From positions 49,063-113,062 of the forward strand of contig NZ_JAAIMM010000009.1 of the NCBI RefSeq assembly GCF_013300725.1: DNA of 64,000 nucleotides, read 5' to 3'. This document shows positions 25,948 to 34,878 of this stretch, one piece after another; the stretch's first letter is position 1, and every line of letters starts with the position of its first letter. Under the pieces are notes generated by a model, which did not search any database, was not told the DNA's origin, and was given only the letters and a program-made list of their open reading frames with translations. The position numbers and the translations under genes were made by a program. Origin of the DNA: Allocoprococcus comes (GTDB taxonomy: Bacteria; Bacillota; Clostridia; Lachnospirales; Lachnospiraceae).

Positions 25948-26716
25948 GGCTGCTCACCTCCTTCCTGATGAGCAATGGATAATCTGCTTTTAAGATATCT
26001 GACGGTATCCAAAGCTTTGAAATAGGATTCTGGCAGGACATCTGTTTTTCCATGCAGCTTCCTCTCTGACAGAATGGACCGGTAAGATCCGGTGCAAAAA
26101 GGATTGGGCTTAATTTGTACAATCTTTGCCAGATCTGTAGCATCACAATCCTTGTTTCATCCGTATTTCTTCGGCAGGTTCTTTGGCCAATCATATGCTT
26201 CCACTGGTAAGGTGTCGCGCTGATGATCAGTACGTTTCGAAGTCCCTGAGGTGTGGCATATCCGGCTGAATCATGATCAATGCCTAAGGCACAAAGCTCT
26301 GCATAATGATCCAGATCTGACTGACAGCTTTTCTTGTAAATATCCTGGATTTCTTTATCTGCTTTCATGATTCCATATGGAATAGCAAATGCAGCATGAC
26401 CGGAATAATTGCTGTACTGCAGAGATGCACTCATGTACTTTACTTCGTTCTGATGTCTTGTGATCTGTGCCAGGAAGCGTCTGCTTGCACCAACAACAGC
26501 TACGGTAATGACCATGAATTTCTGCACGGTTGGATGCGGAAGCCCTGCAATGTTTTCTACAGTCTTCTGACTGTAGGATTGACGGTAAAGATCCATCAGA
26601 TCTGCCATGTTCTGGATCGTATGACCGTGTTGTGTGAGTCTGGCAGCAAAGACCATATTCTGTTCTGCTTCCCGGATTCCATAGCAGTTTAAGATAGCTG
26701 TTTCAATGTGATCCAT
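25937..26716 (-). CDS. thyX: Flavin-dependent thymidylate synthase (ThyX)
   Basis: A 259-residue protein. The ThyX signature appears in variant form as QITRHQNEVKYMSASLQYSN near residues 85-105 (usual form RHRxxSxNExSxRY), followed by the central region and CRRNTDETRIVMLQIWQRLY, which fits the substrate-binding helix. It methylates dUMP to dTMP using FAD and folate. Together with the adjacent dUTPase it forms a small dTMP supply module, common on phages and plasmids. It starts behind GGAGGAACAGACCT and overlaps the upstream gene by 14 bases. Confidence 0.8.
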   Translation of the reverse strand: MDHIETAILNCYGIREAEQNMVFAARLTQHGHTIQNMADLMDLYRQSYSQKTVENIAGLPHPTVQKFMVITVAVVGASRRFLAQITRHQNEVKYMSASLQYSNYSGHAAFAIPYGIMKADKEIQDIYKKSCQSDLDHYAELCALGIDHDSAGYATPQGLRNVLIISATPYQWKHMIGQRTCRRNTDETRIVMLQIWQRLYKLSPILFAPDLTGPFCQRGSCMEKQMSCQNPISKLWIPSDILKADYPLLIRKEVSSHKD

Positions 26717-27029
26717 AGGTCTGTTCCTCCTTTACCAGAGCTTTTAAAAGGATCAGATAATTGATGCAGTCTGTGATTTTTTCATCCCACTGTTCCATGT
26801 CAAAATGTAACAGAGTGGAATAACACATATCGTAAAGGGATACGACATGTTTCGACATCATACCGGCCAGTGCTGCTTTTGGATCGCAGTTTTGTAAAGC
26901 GGCAGCAATCTTGAATGCACTGAGGCGGTCAATATTATCACCGGTATATTCTTTCTTTTTATGTGCCAGAATATCGGCACACTTTCTCATCTGAAGTTCA
27001 AATACAACATTAAATTCTTCTTGTGTCAT
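26703..27029 (-). CDS. Small helical protein, weakly DUF1599/Nmad1-like
   Basis: A 108-residue all-helical protein (ECK-rich start, YTGDNIDRLSAFKIAAALQN, then SKHVVSLYDMC and DCINYLILLKAL). Its pattern recalls small phage proteins of the DUF1599 (nucleotide modification-associated) type: a GD..DRLSAF motif, a KH.. helix and a final DxxNYLxLL helix. The match is by eye only. Its place before thyX and dut fits a role in nucleotide metabolism. Confidence 0.55.
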   Translation of the reverse strand: MTQEEFNVVFELQMRKCADILAHKKKEYTGDNIDRLSAFKIAAALQNCDPKAALAGMMSKHVVSLYDMCYSTLLHFDMEQWDEKITDCINYLILLKALVKEEQTYGSH

Positions 27030-27058
27030 GTGATAGTTCCTCCTTTGTTTTGTAATAG

Positions 27059-28612
27059 TTATCGTTCGAGATCTTTGGTTTTTGATTTCACTGGTTCTGG
27101 AATCTGCATCTGAAGAATGGCATCAACATTCTGATCGGCAGTGTCCAGATCTTTTAATTTTTCTTTCAAGCTGCTTATTGCTTCTTCTTCGGAAGCTATC
27201 TGCTGTTGCAGTTTTTCTTTTTGTAAAGTCAGGGTTTTTAGGCTTGTCATCTTTCCATCCTGATAAAAGGATCTCAGCCAATCTCTGGCTTCTTCATATT
27301 TCTGAATTTCCTTCGCATGTTCTTTCCGGTACTTTCCTTTGTACTTTGCTTTTGAAAACTGGGAATAAACTTCCTTATTTGCATAGTATTGTCCGGTATA
27401 ACGAATTTGCTCGTTTAGGATTCTTAGATTAGATCGATGCTGAGTAAACTGTGTCTGCAGTTCAGCCAGTTCCTGCTTTGATGCAAGCAATGTGTTTTTC
27501 AGATCTGACTGTGTATCAAATCCATGCTCCTGCACATAGATAATGGTATTTGCCATTTGCTGCAGGTTAGAAAGTTTTACCCGATGAGCATAAGCCGGAC
27601 TCTGCATTGCTTTCACATTTGTCTGGAGATTTACAACCAGGCGCAGGTGAGCTCTGACGTAGAGAATGGTCAGTGGATCCTTGCGTAAGAAGGTCTGTTC
27701 CAGGTGTGCTTTTCCATATCGTGTTCCAAGTGCACGTTCAGTGATCCTCTTCTGTCGATCAGGATGAAGATAGCTGTATCTGCCACGATGCTCAATTACA
27801 GAAATCTGAAATTGTTCCAGAAGTTTGGATTGGAATTCATCAAAACTATTGGAAGTGGCAGCACATTCATTAATCGCATTTCGCAAATATTCCTTCTGTG
27901 TAAGGAACACGGTGGATGTTGGTTTGAGACCATCTTCGATGATTTTCTGATTGATCTCATCAAATTTTTGCTGACCATGTTTCTGTGCCATATACTCTTT
28001 CTGAGTGATTTTTCTTTCAGCTGGAGCAAGAAGATCTATCTGGTGAAGTCCTTCCTGTCGGCACCGATCCATGACAATTTTCTTAAAAGTGCTCATGAAT
28101 TTATCAGTGGAACGATGCTTGTAACCGGCGGCTTCCTCATGTGGTTTATCCATATATGGCTGCCTTTCCACTGCAGTCTTTCGCACACTGTTGATAACGA
28201 TGTGAGTATGGATATTTCCGGATTCATTGTGGCCATCGGTGTGAGTAACTACCAGTGCCTGATATCCGGGAAACATCTGCTTTGCAAGTTCCAAACTGAT
28301 TGCCTGTGCTCTCTTTCCGGTAAGACCGTTTTCTGTAACATCGGCTGGATCGTAGCTGATAATGTAGTGATGACTTTTGATATCTTCACGTTTCTTATTC
28401 TTATGAAAATGAGCATTTGTCAGTTCGCATTCTTTGTCAAAAGACATCGGATCACAGTTCAGCCCATCCATATAAAACTCTTTTCGCAAGATGCTTCGAC
28501 CGGATTCATCTACAATCTTTTTCCCGGTTTTTTCATCATGTTCAAACAGAAGGTAATTGATAGCAGCCGAGTAATTAGCATTTCTGCTTTTAATGTGTTT
28601 TACGATTGCCAT
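27059..28612 (-). CDS. ICE relaxase (MobA/VirD2-like, MOBP)
   Basis: A 517-residue relaxase. The N-terminal catalytic domain includes SAAINYLLFEHDEKTGK, SHHYIISYDPAD and the histidine triad HTDGHNESGNIHTHIVINS near residue 123-140. The C-terminal half is coiled coil (LQKEKLQQQIASEEEAISSL). It nicks the ICE oriT and stays bound to the 5' end during transfer. It overlaps MobC by 23 bases and starts behind AGGTGG. It is different from the MobA/MobL relaxases of the two inserted elements. Confidence 0.88.
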   Translation of the reverse strand: MAIVKHIKSRNANYSAAINYLLFEHDEKTGKKIVDESGRSILRKEFYMDGLNCDPMSFDKECELTNAHFHKNKKREDIKSHHYIISYDPADVTENGLTGKRAQAISLELAKQMFPGYQALVVTHTDGHNESGNIHTHIVINSVRKTAVERQPYMDKPHEEAAGYKHRSTDKFMSTFKKIVMDRCRQEGLHQIDLLAPAERKITQKEYMAQKHGQQKFDEINQKIIEDGLKPTSTVFLTQKEYLRNAINECAATSNSFDEFQSKLLEQFQISVIEHRGRYSYLHPDRQKRITERALGTRYGKAHLEQTFLRKDPLTILYVRAHLRLVVNLQTNVKAMQSPAYAHRVKLSNLQQMANTIIYVQEHGFDTQSDLKNTLLASKQELAELQTQFTQHRSNLRILNEQIRYTGQYYANKEVYSQFSKAKYKGKYRKEHAKEIQKYEEARDWLRSFYQDGKMTSLKTLTLQKEKLQQQIASEEEAISSLKEKLKDLDTADQNVDAILQMQIPEPVKSKTKDLER

Positions 28613-28976
28613 TCATACCACCTGCCAGTTTCAGTACCTCTTTTCTCAATAGGAATAAGTCCGTGATACACTGATGGATTTCGTTTTCTATAGCACGTGA
28701 CTGACTGCCACCACTGTTAAAATGCTTGGCGATCTGATTGAGATTCGATCCAATTTTTCCATATTCACTGACCAGTTTTCTGAGATCATTCATGTCTGCA
28801 ACAACTTCAATCTGATGATTGATTTGCTTCTCAAGTAGTAGTTTTCTCAGATATTCTGATCGACTAATGGACAAACAAGCTGCACCTTGGTCTAATAAAT
28901 CCAGTTCGACATCTGTAAGACGTAATCCTATAAAATGTCTGTGATTCAGTTCTTTATCTTTGTTTTCTGTTCTCAT
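28590..28976 (-). CDS. mobC: MobC relaxosome accessory protein
   Basis: A 128-residue protein with an N-terminal ribbon-helix-helix-like part (HFIGLRLTDVELDLLDQGAA, SISRSEYLRKLLLEK) and the MobC signature KIGSNLNQIAKHFNSGG. It binds oriT DNA and assists the relaxase in opening it. It lies first in the minus-strand operon, next to inverted repeats that probably are the ICE oriT. Confidence 0.88.
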   Translation of the reverse strand: MRTENKDKELNHRHFIGLRLTDVELDLLDQGAACLSISRSEYLRKLLLEKQINHQIEVVADMNDLRKLVSEYGKIGSNLNQIAKHFNSGGSQSRAIENEIHQCITDLFLLRKEVLKLAGGMNGNRKTH

Positions 28977-29001
28977 ACTCCTCCTTCCGCTGAGACTATT
29001 C

Positions 29002-29108
29002 CTCCCGCCGGGAGTCCACGTATTTCAATATCGGCTGTCCCTTCCGATATTAGAAATAGTGCTGTGAACACCTTTAGGTGGAACCAACAGACGAGTGAAA
29101 CGTCTGTT
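29002..29108. other. Probable ICE origin of transfer
   Basis: Four inverted repeats are packed just upstream of mobC: CTCCCGCCGGGAG (29002-29014), AATATCGG/CCGATATT (29027-29051), CACCTTTAGGTG (29069-29080) and AACAGACG/CGTCTGTT (29086-29108). GGGGAGATCCCC follows near 29129. Such a cluster next to mobC is typical of oriT. The nick site is not identified. The rest of 28977-29358 has no convincing gene. Confidence 0.65.
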
Positions 29109-29213
29109 ATTGAGAGGGTATGGGGAGATCCCCATCAAGATAAATCCCATAGGAGAACAGGATGCCAAACGGCAATACTGTTAAACATGGGTGGATCTTG
29201 CTCTTATTTGTAT

Positions 29214-29253
29214 CCCTCTATATAACGAAACGCTCAGAGGCTGTTTTACAGTG
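29214..29253 (-). repeat. Left copy of a 40 bp inverted repeat flanking the cargo
   Basis: The reverse complement of this stretch equals 48001-48040 at 36 of 40 positions; the differences fall in two dinucleotides. The shared core is CTCTGAGCGTTTCGTTATAT. See the right copy. Confidence 0.85.
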
Positions 29254-29358
29254 GGGGAAAAGAAAAAATATCAAAAAATTGATGATTAATGGTGAGCTTG
29301 TGATAGAATGGAAAAAAGAGAAAATGCATAAAGGATGTAGTTGTGGAGAATATTTGTT

Positions 29359-29790
29359 ATGATTAGAAAGTTGCTGAACGGAGATATCAATAGAGTTGCT
29401 GACATATGGTTAAAGACAAATCTGAAAGCACATTATTTTATTTCCAATCAATACTGGAAAAGTAATTATGAATTAGTAAAAGAAATGATGTCACAATACG
29501 AAGTTTATGTGTTTGAAGCAGATAAAATGATACAAGGATTTGTAGGACTAAATGATAAATATATAGAAGGTATTTTTGTCTCCGATGAAATGCAGTCATG
29601 TGGCATAGGTAAGCTTTTATTAGATTATGTTAAGGATAAAAAAGTTAGCTTACGATTAAATGTATACCAGAAGAATGCCAGAGCAATTTCTTTTTACCAA
29701 AGAGAAGGGTTCATTGCAGAGAAAAAAGGCTGTAAAAACAGGAACAGCCAGCCCGAAAGAATTTACGGACTGGCTGTATCAGCAGAGTAA
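29359..29790 (+). CDS. GNAT acetyltransferase, altered C-terminus
   Basis: A 143-residue protein starting MIRKLLNGDINRVADIWLKT. The GNAT fold is clear up to the acetyl-CoA loop (SDEMQSCGIGKLLLDYVKDK) and the NARAISFYQREGFIAEKKG motif. After that the family's last strand (usually ending YLMxW) is replaced by an unrelated tail that runs through a hairpin (AGCCAG.. / CTGGCT, ~29746-29779). The gene is therefore probably truncated at its 3' end by a recombination that brought in the neighbouring ABC module. Substrate unknown. Confidence 0.7.
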   Translation: MIRKLLNGDINRVADIWLKTNLKAHYFISNQYWKSNYELVKEMMSQYEVYVFEADKMIQGFVGLNDKYIEGIFVSDEMQSCGIGKLLLDYVKDKKVSLRLNVYQKNARAISFYQREGFIAEKKGCKNRNSQPERIYGLAVSAE

Positions 29791-29832
29791 TGTAATTGTT
29801 GAGCTGACCGAGATATGAAAAACTTTCTATCG

Positions 29833-32160
29833 TCAATTTCGCATTATTGCAATAACAGATTGCTTCTTCCATGAATGAATAAGCAATATTGTCATCAAAC
29901 TTTCAAGCATAAACATAGCAACAGCAAAAAGAGTAAAAGCAACAACCGGAAATACAAATCCCGTAGACATGCCTGCATTTTTCAAAAATATACCGATTGC
30001 ATATCCGCCGGGGATTCCAACAACAGCAGTTATAAGCAATGCAATCAAAGTAGTAAAAAGACCTTCCATCATAAATTCTTGCTCCAACTGCTTATTTGTC
30101 ATACCAATAGATTTTAGTGTGCCCATTTCCTGTTTCTGTGATAAAAGATTTGTCACAGTAAGATTGATTTGATTGATGACCGCAAATATCCACAAGATGG
30201 CTGCAATCGCATAAGCTAATGTAAAACCTGCACGATTGTCTGATTGGTGTTCTACAATAAAATCTTGAAGGGTTTGTAAGCGAACATCCCTATTGTCAGA
30301 AACGAGTAATTTGAGTTCTTGCTCGATTATCTCCTGATATTCAGCTTCTGCTTGTATTTCGATTGCGTATGTACAGTCATAACCTGCAAGTTCTTTGAGC
30401 ATATTTTCCGGCATTCTGAAAATATAGCCACCCATTCCATCATTGCTGGAAGTGATTGCACCAATTTTGAATGCTTTTGTTATTGTTTTACCACTATGAT
30501 TTTTGAAATTAAAGGTCACAGTATCCCCAATTTGAGGTTTCCAATGGTAAACATCATAAATACGTTCGGGATCACTTACAACTAATTCTGTATCATCAGT
30601 AATATTTCCAGACAAAACCGCTGCATTTAGCGACGCCAAATCCTTTTCATTATAGCCGAGCATCAAGGTGCTATCTGAAATATCATTGTCTGTTGAGAAA
30701 TCAACTGGTACGGTAGCATAAGTAAATATATTGCTAACTCCCTCTATATCTCCAACACGCTTTACATAATCAGAAAAATATTCTTTCTGCAAGAGAGCAT
30801 CCAAATTTTCACTTTCGTTTTCTAAATCAATGCTGATTTTGAAATCTCCGTACTTCATATCCCAATAACGAGCCATACTCTCGGCATTAAAAGAACTCTG
30901 ATAACTTGCTGCAAGGAAAAATATAACTCCGCACAGTCCCAATGATAAAATGGTCAATAGAGATTTTTTTCTGTTTCTGGAAAAGCTGATTTTCGCTAAA
31001 TATACAGGCGTAATACGATGTCTTTTGTGAGTGCGGTAATTTACAATTCCCACTGGATTTTTCAGGGCGGAAATTGGAGAAGTATTCGCTGCAATTTTTG
31101 CTGGTTTACGAACACTAATATAAACAAGCAGTATTCCAAAAAGGCATGCGCCACATAGAGAAACAATAAATGCAAATACTGACCAGCCTTTTGATTGCAG
31201 ACAATAGCTGATGATTGTTCCCATGATACTACCAATTAAAATCCCCGGAACTGCAAGCATATAACCCTGTTTAAGAACTATTTTATAAATTTGCTTTTTA
31301 CTTGCCCCTATTGTCCGAAGCTGTCCGAACTCAGCAACTTTTTGTCCAACCGAAATATAGAAAATGCTGTAAATTACAAGTGCGGCAGCTAAAAACAAAA
31401 TGGCAGCAACTACACCATATACCGCATAATTACTGAAGGACAAAGTTGTATTTACATAATCATAGTAACTGCTGACTGTCCAATTATTCAGTCCAGTCTC
31501 CTCTGAAATTTGAGATAATATTTCTGTTGCTTCGTCTTTTGTAAGGGTATCTGCATTTTCAAGCCAAACATATCCATTAAGCAGGTCATTTCCACGTAAT
31601 TCCCGGCATTTTTCAAGTGAAACAAAAACAGGATAAGCGGTAGAAGTTTTATCATGGTAAATACCAACAATAGTATAATTCTTCAAAGTACCATCCAGAT
31701 TCAACTGAACTATGGCGTTGATTTCCGGAGACTTATTTTCACTGGCAAAAAAGGCATCTGTAACAGCAATTTCACTTGCTTTCTCTGGATATTTTCCGTC
31801 AAAGGCAGGAATCAAACTAAGCATGTCATCATCATAATAAATCAGAGACAGTTCTTTAGAATTTTCTTTCACTGTTTTGATATTACAGGAAAGTCCTACA
31901 CTTTTTACTTCTTCGTTTGCTAACAACTTTTCTTTACTGTCCTGCGTAATGTCAAAGAAAATCCCTTGATGTAATCCTTCGATTTCTTTCTGATTTTGAT
32001 AAATGATATTTTGCACTGTGAGCAACGACATCATTATCATAGCAACGGCTACAATAATTGCCGAAAGGCAAAATAAGTTTTTCTTCTTATCAAAACGCAC
32101 ACTTTTTCGTGCTAATTTTTTAATTACTGCACTGGTATCATTTTCAAAAGGATAATTCAT
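29833..32160 (-). CDS. ABC exporter permease, FtsX type
   Basis: A 775-residue protein starting MNYPFENDTSAVIKKLARKS behind AAAGGAGG. It has an N-terminal helix (~30-50), an extracytoplasmic domain, then helix groups at ~245-355 and ~385-410. A second extracytoplasmic domain and three C-terminal helices follow, an arrangement with two FtsX-like domains. Together with the ATPase (32175-32840) and the two-component pair beyond, this resembles modules that detect and expel peptide antibiotics or lantibiotics; the substrate is inferred only. Confidence 0.85.
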   Translation of the reverse strand: MNYPFENDTSAVIKKLARKSVRFDKKKNLFCLSAIIVAVAMIMMSLLTVQNIIYQNQKEIEGLHQGIFFDITQDSKEKLLANEEVKSVGLSCNIKTVKENSKELSLIYYDDDMLSLIPAFDGKYPEKASEIAVTDAFFASENKSPEINAIVQLNLDGTLKNYTIVGIYHDKTSTAYPVFVSLEKCRELRGNDLLNGYVWLENADTLTKDEATEILSQISEETGLNNWTVSSYYDYVNTTLSFSNYAVYGVVAAILFLAAALVIYSIFYISVGQKVAEFGQLRTIGASKKQIYKIVLKQGYMLAVPGILIGSIMGTIISYCLQSKGWSVFAFIVSLCGACLFGILLVYISVRKPAKIAANTSPISALKNPVGIVNYRTHKRHRITPVYLAKISFSRNRKKSLLTILSLGLCGVIFFLAASYQSSFNAESMARYWDMKYGDFKISIDLENESENLDALLQKEYFSDYVKRVGDIEGVSNIFTYATVPVDFSTDNDISDSTLMLGYNEKDLASLNAAVLSGNITDDTELVVSDPERIYDVYHWKPQIGDTVTFNFKNHSGKTITKAFKIGAITSSNDGMGGYIFRMPENMLKELAGYDCTYAIEIQAEAEYQEIIEQELKLLVSDNRDVRLQTLQDFIVEHQSDNRAGFTLAYAIAAILWIFAVINQINLTVTNLLSQKQEMGTLKSIGMTNKQLEQEFMMEGLFTTLIALLITAVVGIPGGYAIGIFLKNAGMSTGFVFPVVAFTLFAVAMFMLESLMTILLIHSWKKQSVIAIMRN

Positions 32161-32174
32161 AATTCCCACCTCCT

Positions 32175-32840
32175 TTAGCCAACAATTTTACCATCTTCAA
32201 TCCGTACAATGCGGTCTGCGAGTTGAGCGATCTCGTTGTTGTGAGTAATCATTACAATGGTCTGATTAAATTCTCCGCTGGTACGCTTCAAAAGCCCTAA
32301 CACATCTGCACTGGTCTTGCTATCAAGATTTCCGGTCGGTTCATCAGCAAGGATAATCGCAGGCTTCGTAATTAAAGCTCGTGCAATCGCTACACGTTGC
32401 TGTTGACCGCCTGAAAGATTGTTCGGCATATTTTCCAGTTTATTTTCTAAAGCCAACATATACACAACTTCGTCCATAAATTTCTGGTCTACTGTATCGC
32501 CATCCAGTTCCACAGGCAGGACGATATTTTCATATACATTCAAAATCGGAACCAGATTATAATTTTGGAAGATAAATCCGATGTTACGACGGCGGAAAAT
32601 TGTCAATTCATCATCATTCTTTTTTGCGAGTTCTTCTCCCCGTACAATCACGCTGCCGGAAGTGGGGGTATCAAGTCCTCCCATCATGTGAAGCAATGTA
32701 GACTTACCGCTGCCGGAAGTTCCAACTACGGCAACAAATTCTCCCTGTTCCACAGTAAAATTTACACCATTAAGGGCACGAGTAATATTTGGTTCTGTGC
32801 CGTAATACTTCTTTAAGTCGATTGTTTGTAAAATGCTCAT
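32175..32840 (-). CDS. ABC exporter ATPase (MacB/LolD type)
   Basis: A 221-residue ATPase starting [20 protein letters not shown] behind AAAGGAG. Walker A is [10 protein letters not shown], then the [21 protein letters not shown]-loop region, signature [15 protein letters not shown], Walker [13 protein letters not shown] and the switch His in ITHNNE. It drives the FtsX-type permease just downstream. Promoter and operator sites lie upstream at 32884-32972. Confidence 0.92.
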   Translation of the reverse strand: MSILQTIDLKKYYGTEPNITRALNGVNFTVEQGEFVAVVGTSGSGKSTLLHMMGGLDTPTSGSVIVRGEELAKKNDDELTIFRRRNIGFIFQNYNLVPILNVYENIVLPVELDGDTVDQKFMDEVVYMLALENKLENMPNNLSGGQQQRVAIARALITKPAIILADEPTGNLDSKTSADVLGLLKRTSGEFNQTIVMITHNNEIAQLADRIVRIEDGKIVG

Positions 32841-32883
32841 ATTCAAATGCTCCTTTCAAGGCTTTCTATCTGTTGATAAAGCC

Positions 32884-32972
32884 ATTGTAAACCACAAATG
32901 TTACACAAATGTCCGAGATAGAAAAAATTTTTATCGAAAATCAGGGTGAAATGTTACAACGCTCGGACATTT
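32884..32972 (-). promoter_or_regulatory. Promoter and response-regulator sites of the ABC operon
   Basis: On the minus strand, CTCGGACATTTG (32917-32906) sits exactly over the -35 position of a promoter whose -10 is TACAAT (32889-32884) and which lacks a good -35, as expected for an activator-dependent promoter. GTTACA follows the motif. A second copy, ATGTTACAAC..CTCGGACATTT, lies at 32951-32972. The same 12-mer precedes the regulator gene (34749-34760). Confidence 0.65.
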
Positions 32973-32991
32973 CAAAAAAAGTGGTTATATC

Positions 32992-34023
32992 TTACCTTAC
33001 AGGAAGCATAATAGAAAATTCTGAGCCTTGCCCCAGCTCTGAAACGACCTTGATATAGCCCCCTTGCCTTGTTACAATCTCACGAGCCAAATACAAACCT
33101 ATTCCTACACCCTGTTGATCGTGTACTTCTTCCTCACGATAGAAGCGCCGGAAGATGGCAGCCTGATTGCTTTCTGAAATGCCCTTGCCGGTGTCGGTCA
33201 CTTTGACCTCTACGTACATTTCCCACTGAACCACTGATACAGAAATCTTTCCACCTGACGGAGTGTATTTTACTGCATTGTCCAGCAGATTGAAAAGGGC
33301 TTCGCTTGTCCACTTGCTATCATGGGAGATTATCAAATTTTCCGGGCAATCCACGGATACAGCAATTTCTTTTTTCTCTGCGGCATATACAATACTGCTC
33401 ATGGCTTGTGCAAGCGTATGGAATAAGCTGCTGTCTTTCTTTTCTAATCGTATCGCTCCGGTTTCCAACCGGGATGTTTTAACCAGTGCTTGGAACAGAA
33501 AATCCAGTTTATCAGTCTGACTGCGTATGCCTTGTAAAAAGTCCATCCGTTCTTCTTCTGAAACAGGCTTTGTTAAAAGTGTGTCCGTTACCATTTGCAA
33601 ATTGCTGACAGGCGTTTTTACTTGATGCGAAATATCAGAAATCAGCATTTGAAGCTCCTGTCGTTCCATGTCTACCTTGTGTCGGTTTTTCTGCATAATC
33701 TCATACAACCGGATTAAGCGGTGGTTGATACGGGCAAAAAGAGTTTCACTATCATTTGACTTTTGTAATTCCTCGCTTCCATCAATCATGTTGTCCAGCG
33801 TCCGGCACAAATTAGAAGTAAGATGAGAAAGGCGTTTTCCAAAAAACAGCACCAATAGCCAAATCCAGAAAAATGCACAGAGTGTCAATGTTCCACCCGC
33901 TATGAAAATTCGTGTATCCTGCATTATACCGCCGAAAATACCAGTAATTACCAGCATAGAGAAAACCATGCCAGCACTAATCAGTCTACAAATTTTCTTA
34001 GCAGAAAGGTTATTCAGTTTCAT
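32992..34023 (-). CDS. Sensor histidine kinase of the ABC module
   Basis: A 343-residue kinase starting MKLNNLSAKKICRLISAGMV behind AGGAGG. Two close membrane helices (~15-35 and ~40-65) leave almost no external domain, so it probably senses at the membrane or through the exporter. HisKA box SDISHQVKTPVSNL (phospho-His near 130) and ATPase boxes N (LLDNAVKYT), G1 (VTDTGKGIS) and G2 (VGIGLYLAREI) are complete. Its ATG overlaps the stop of the response regulator gene, so the two are co-translated. Confidence 0.9.
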   Translation of the reverse strand: MKLNNLSAKKICRLISAGMVFSMLVITGIFGGIMQDTRIFIAGGTLTLCAFFWIWLLVLFFGKRLSHLTSNLCRTLDNMIDGSEELQKSNDSETLFARINHRLIRLYEIMQKNRHKVDMERQELQMLISDISHQVKTPVSNLQMVTDTLLTKPVSEEERMDFLQGIRSQTDKLDFLFQALVKTSRLETGAIRLEKKDSSLFHTLAQAMSSIVYAAEKKEIAVSVDCPENLIISHDSKWTSEALFNLLDNAVKYTPSGGKISVSVVQWEMYVEVKVTDTGKGISESNQAAIFRRFYREEEVHDQQGVGIGLYLAREIVTRQGGYIKVVSELGQGSEFSIMLPVR

Positions 34024-34709
34024 TTCTTTTCGCCTCCTGTCCATTGATAACCCATACCGTAAACCGTTTTGATATATGTGTCGCCATCCGCTTCAATCTT
34101 ACTGCGAACGCGGCTGATAGAAGTAGTAAGGGTATGTTCATCTACATATTTTTCATCAATGTCCCACAGCCTTTCCAAAAGTTGTTGGCGGGTAAGTACC
34201 TGCTTCGGATTTTTAAGAAATAGGTTCAGCATTTTATATTCCATCGCAGAAAGCGCTAATGGTTTCCCGTTCAAACTTGCAAATTGTTCCGAAAAATCCA
34301 GAAACAGGCTACCATCCTCGTAAATATCCTTAGCTGGTTTGTGATGTTCCAACATAGCGAACATGGCTTTGATCTTTCGCTGCAAAGCACTAATCGAAAA
34401 AGGTTTCGTGATATAATCCACTGCACCAGCTTCATATCCTTGTATCTGATCGCTTTCCTGATCGTTGGCAGTTAGAAATATAACTACTGTATCAGGATGC
34501 TCTGGCTTGATAAGACGGCATAGGTCATAACCATTTCCGTCTGGTAAATTTATATCCAGCAATACCAAATCAAAAATGTTTGTTTTTAATGATTCAGCGG
34601 CTGTCCTTGCATTCAGAACAGAAGTTATTGTGTAACCGTCCAATTCCAAATTATAAGTAAGCGTTTTATTCAAAAGATTATCGTCTTCGACAATTAAAAT
34701 CTGCTTCAT
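34020..34709 (-). CDS. OmpR-family response regulator of the ABC module
   Basis: A 229-residue regulator starting MKQILIVEDDNLLNKTLTYN behind AAGGAAGTG. The receiver domain has the acidic pair, phospho-Asp in LVLLDINLPDG (~51) and Lys in YITKPFS. The C-terminal winged helix (ALSAMEYKMLNLFLKNPKQV.. and SRVRSKIEADG) binds DNA. Copies of CTCGGACATTTG before this gene and before the ABC genes suggest it regulates both. Confidence 0.92.
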   Translation of the reverse strand: MKQILIVEDDNLLNKTLTYNLELDGYTITSVLNARTAAESLKTNIFDLVLLDINLPDGNGYDLCRLIKPEHPDTVVIFLTANDQESDQIQGYEAGAVDYITKPFSISALQRKIKAMFAMLEHHKPAKDIYEDGSLFLDFSEQFASLNGKPLALSAMEYKMLNLFLKNPKQVLTRQQLLERLWDIDEKYVDEHTLTTSISRVRSKIEADGDTYIKTVYGMGYQWTGGEKK

Positions 34710-34748
34710 ATTGTCACTTCCTTTTCTTTTTGCAGATAATATAACAGG

Positions 34749-34770
34749 CAAATGTCCGAGAATTGTTACA
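34749..34770 (-). promoter_or_regulatory. Third copy of the CTCGGACATTTG operator
   Basis: Plus-strand CAAATGTCCGAG (34749-34760) followed by TTGTTACA (34763-34770), upstream of the response regulator. A possible -10 TATATT is at 34743-34738. This suggests autoregulation of the two-component genes. Confidence 0.55.
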
Positions 34771-34878
34771 AGGACAAATATATTTTTCATTTTACAGCTT
34801 TTTTCTGTGTACTGCAATTTTATAAAAGAAAGGACAGCAGTGTCAAATTGCTGTCCTTACGGCTTATTATAGCTGGTA

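Noticed and set aside
27704..28666. Long plus-strand open frame opposite the ICE relaxase
   Set aside because: It is antisense to a relaxase with all motifs present, and its hydrophobic residues are explained by the complement of that coding sequence.
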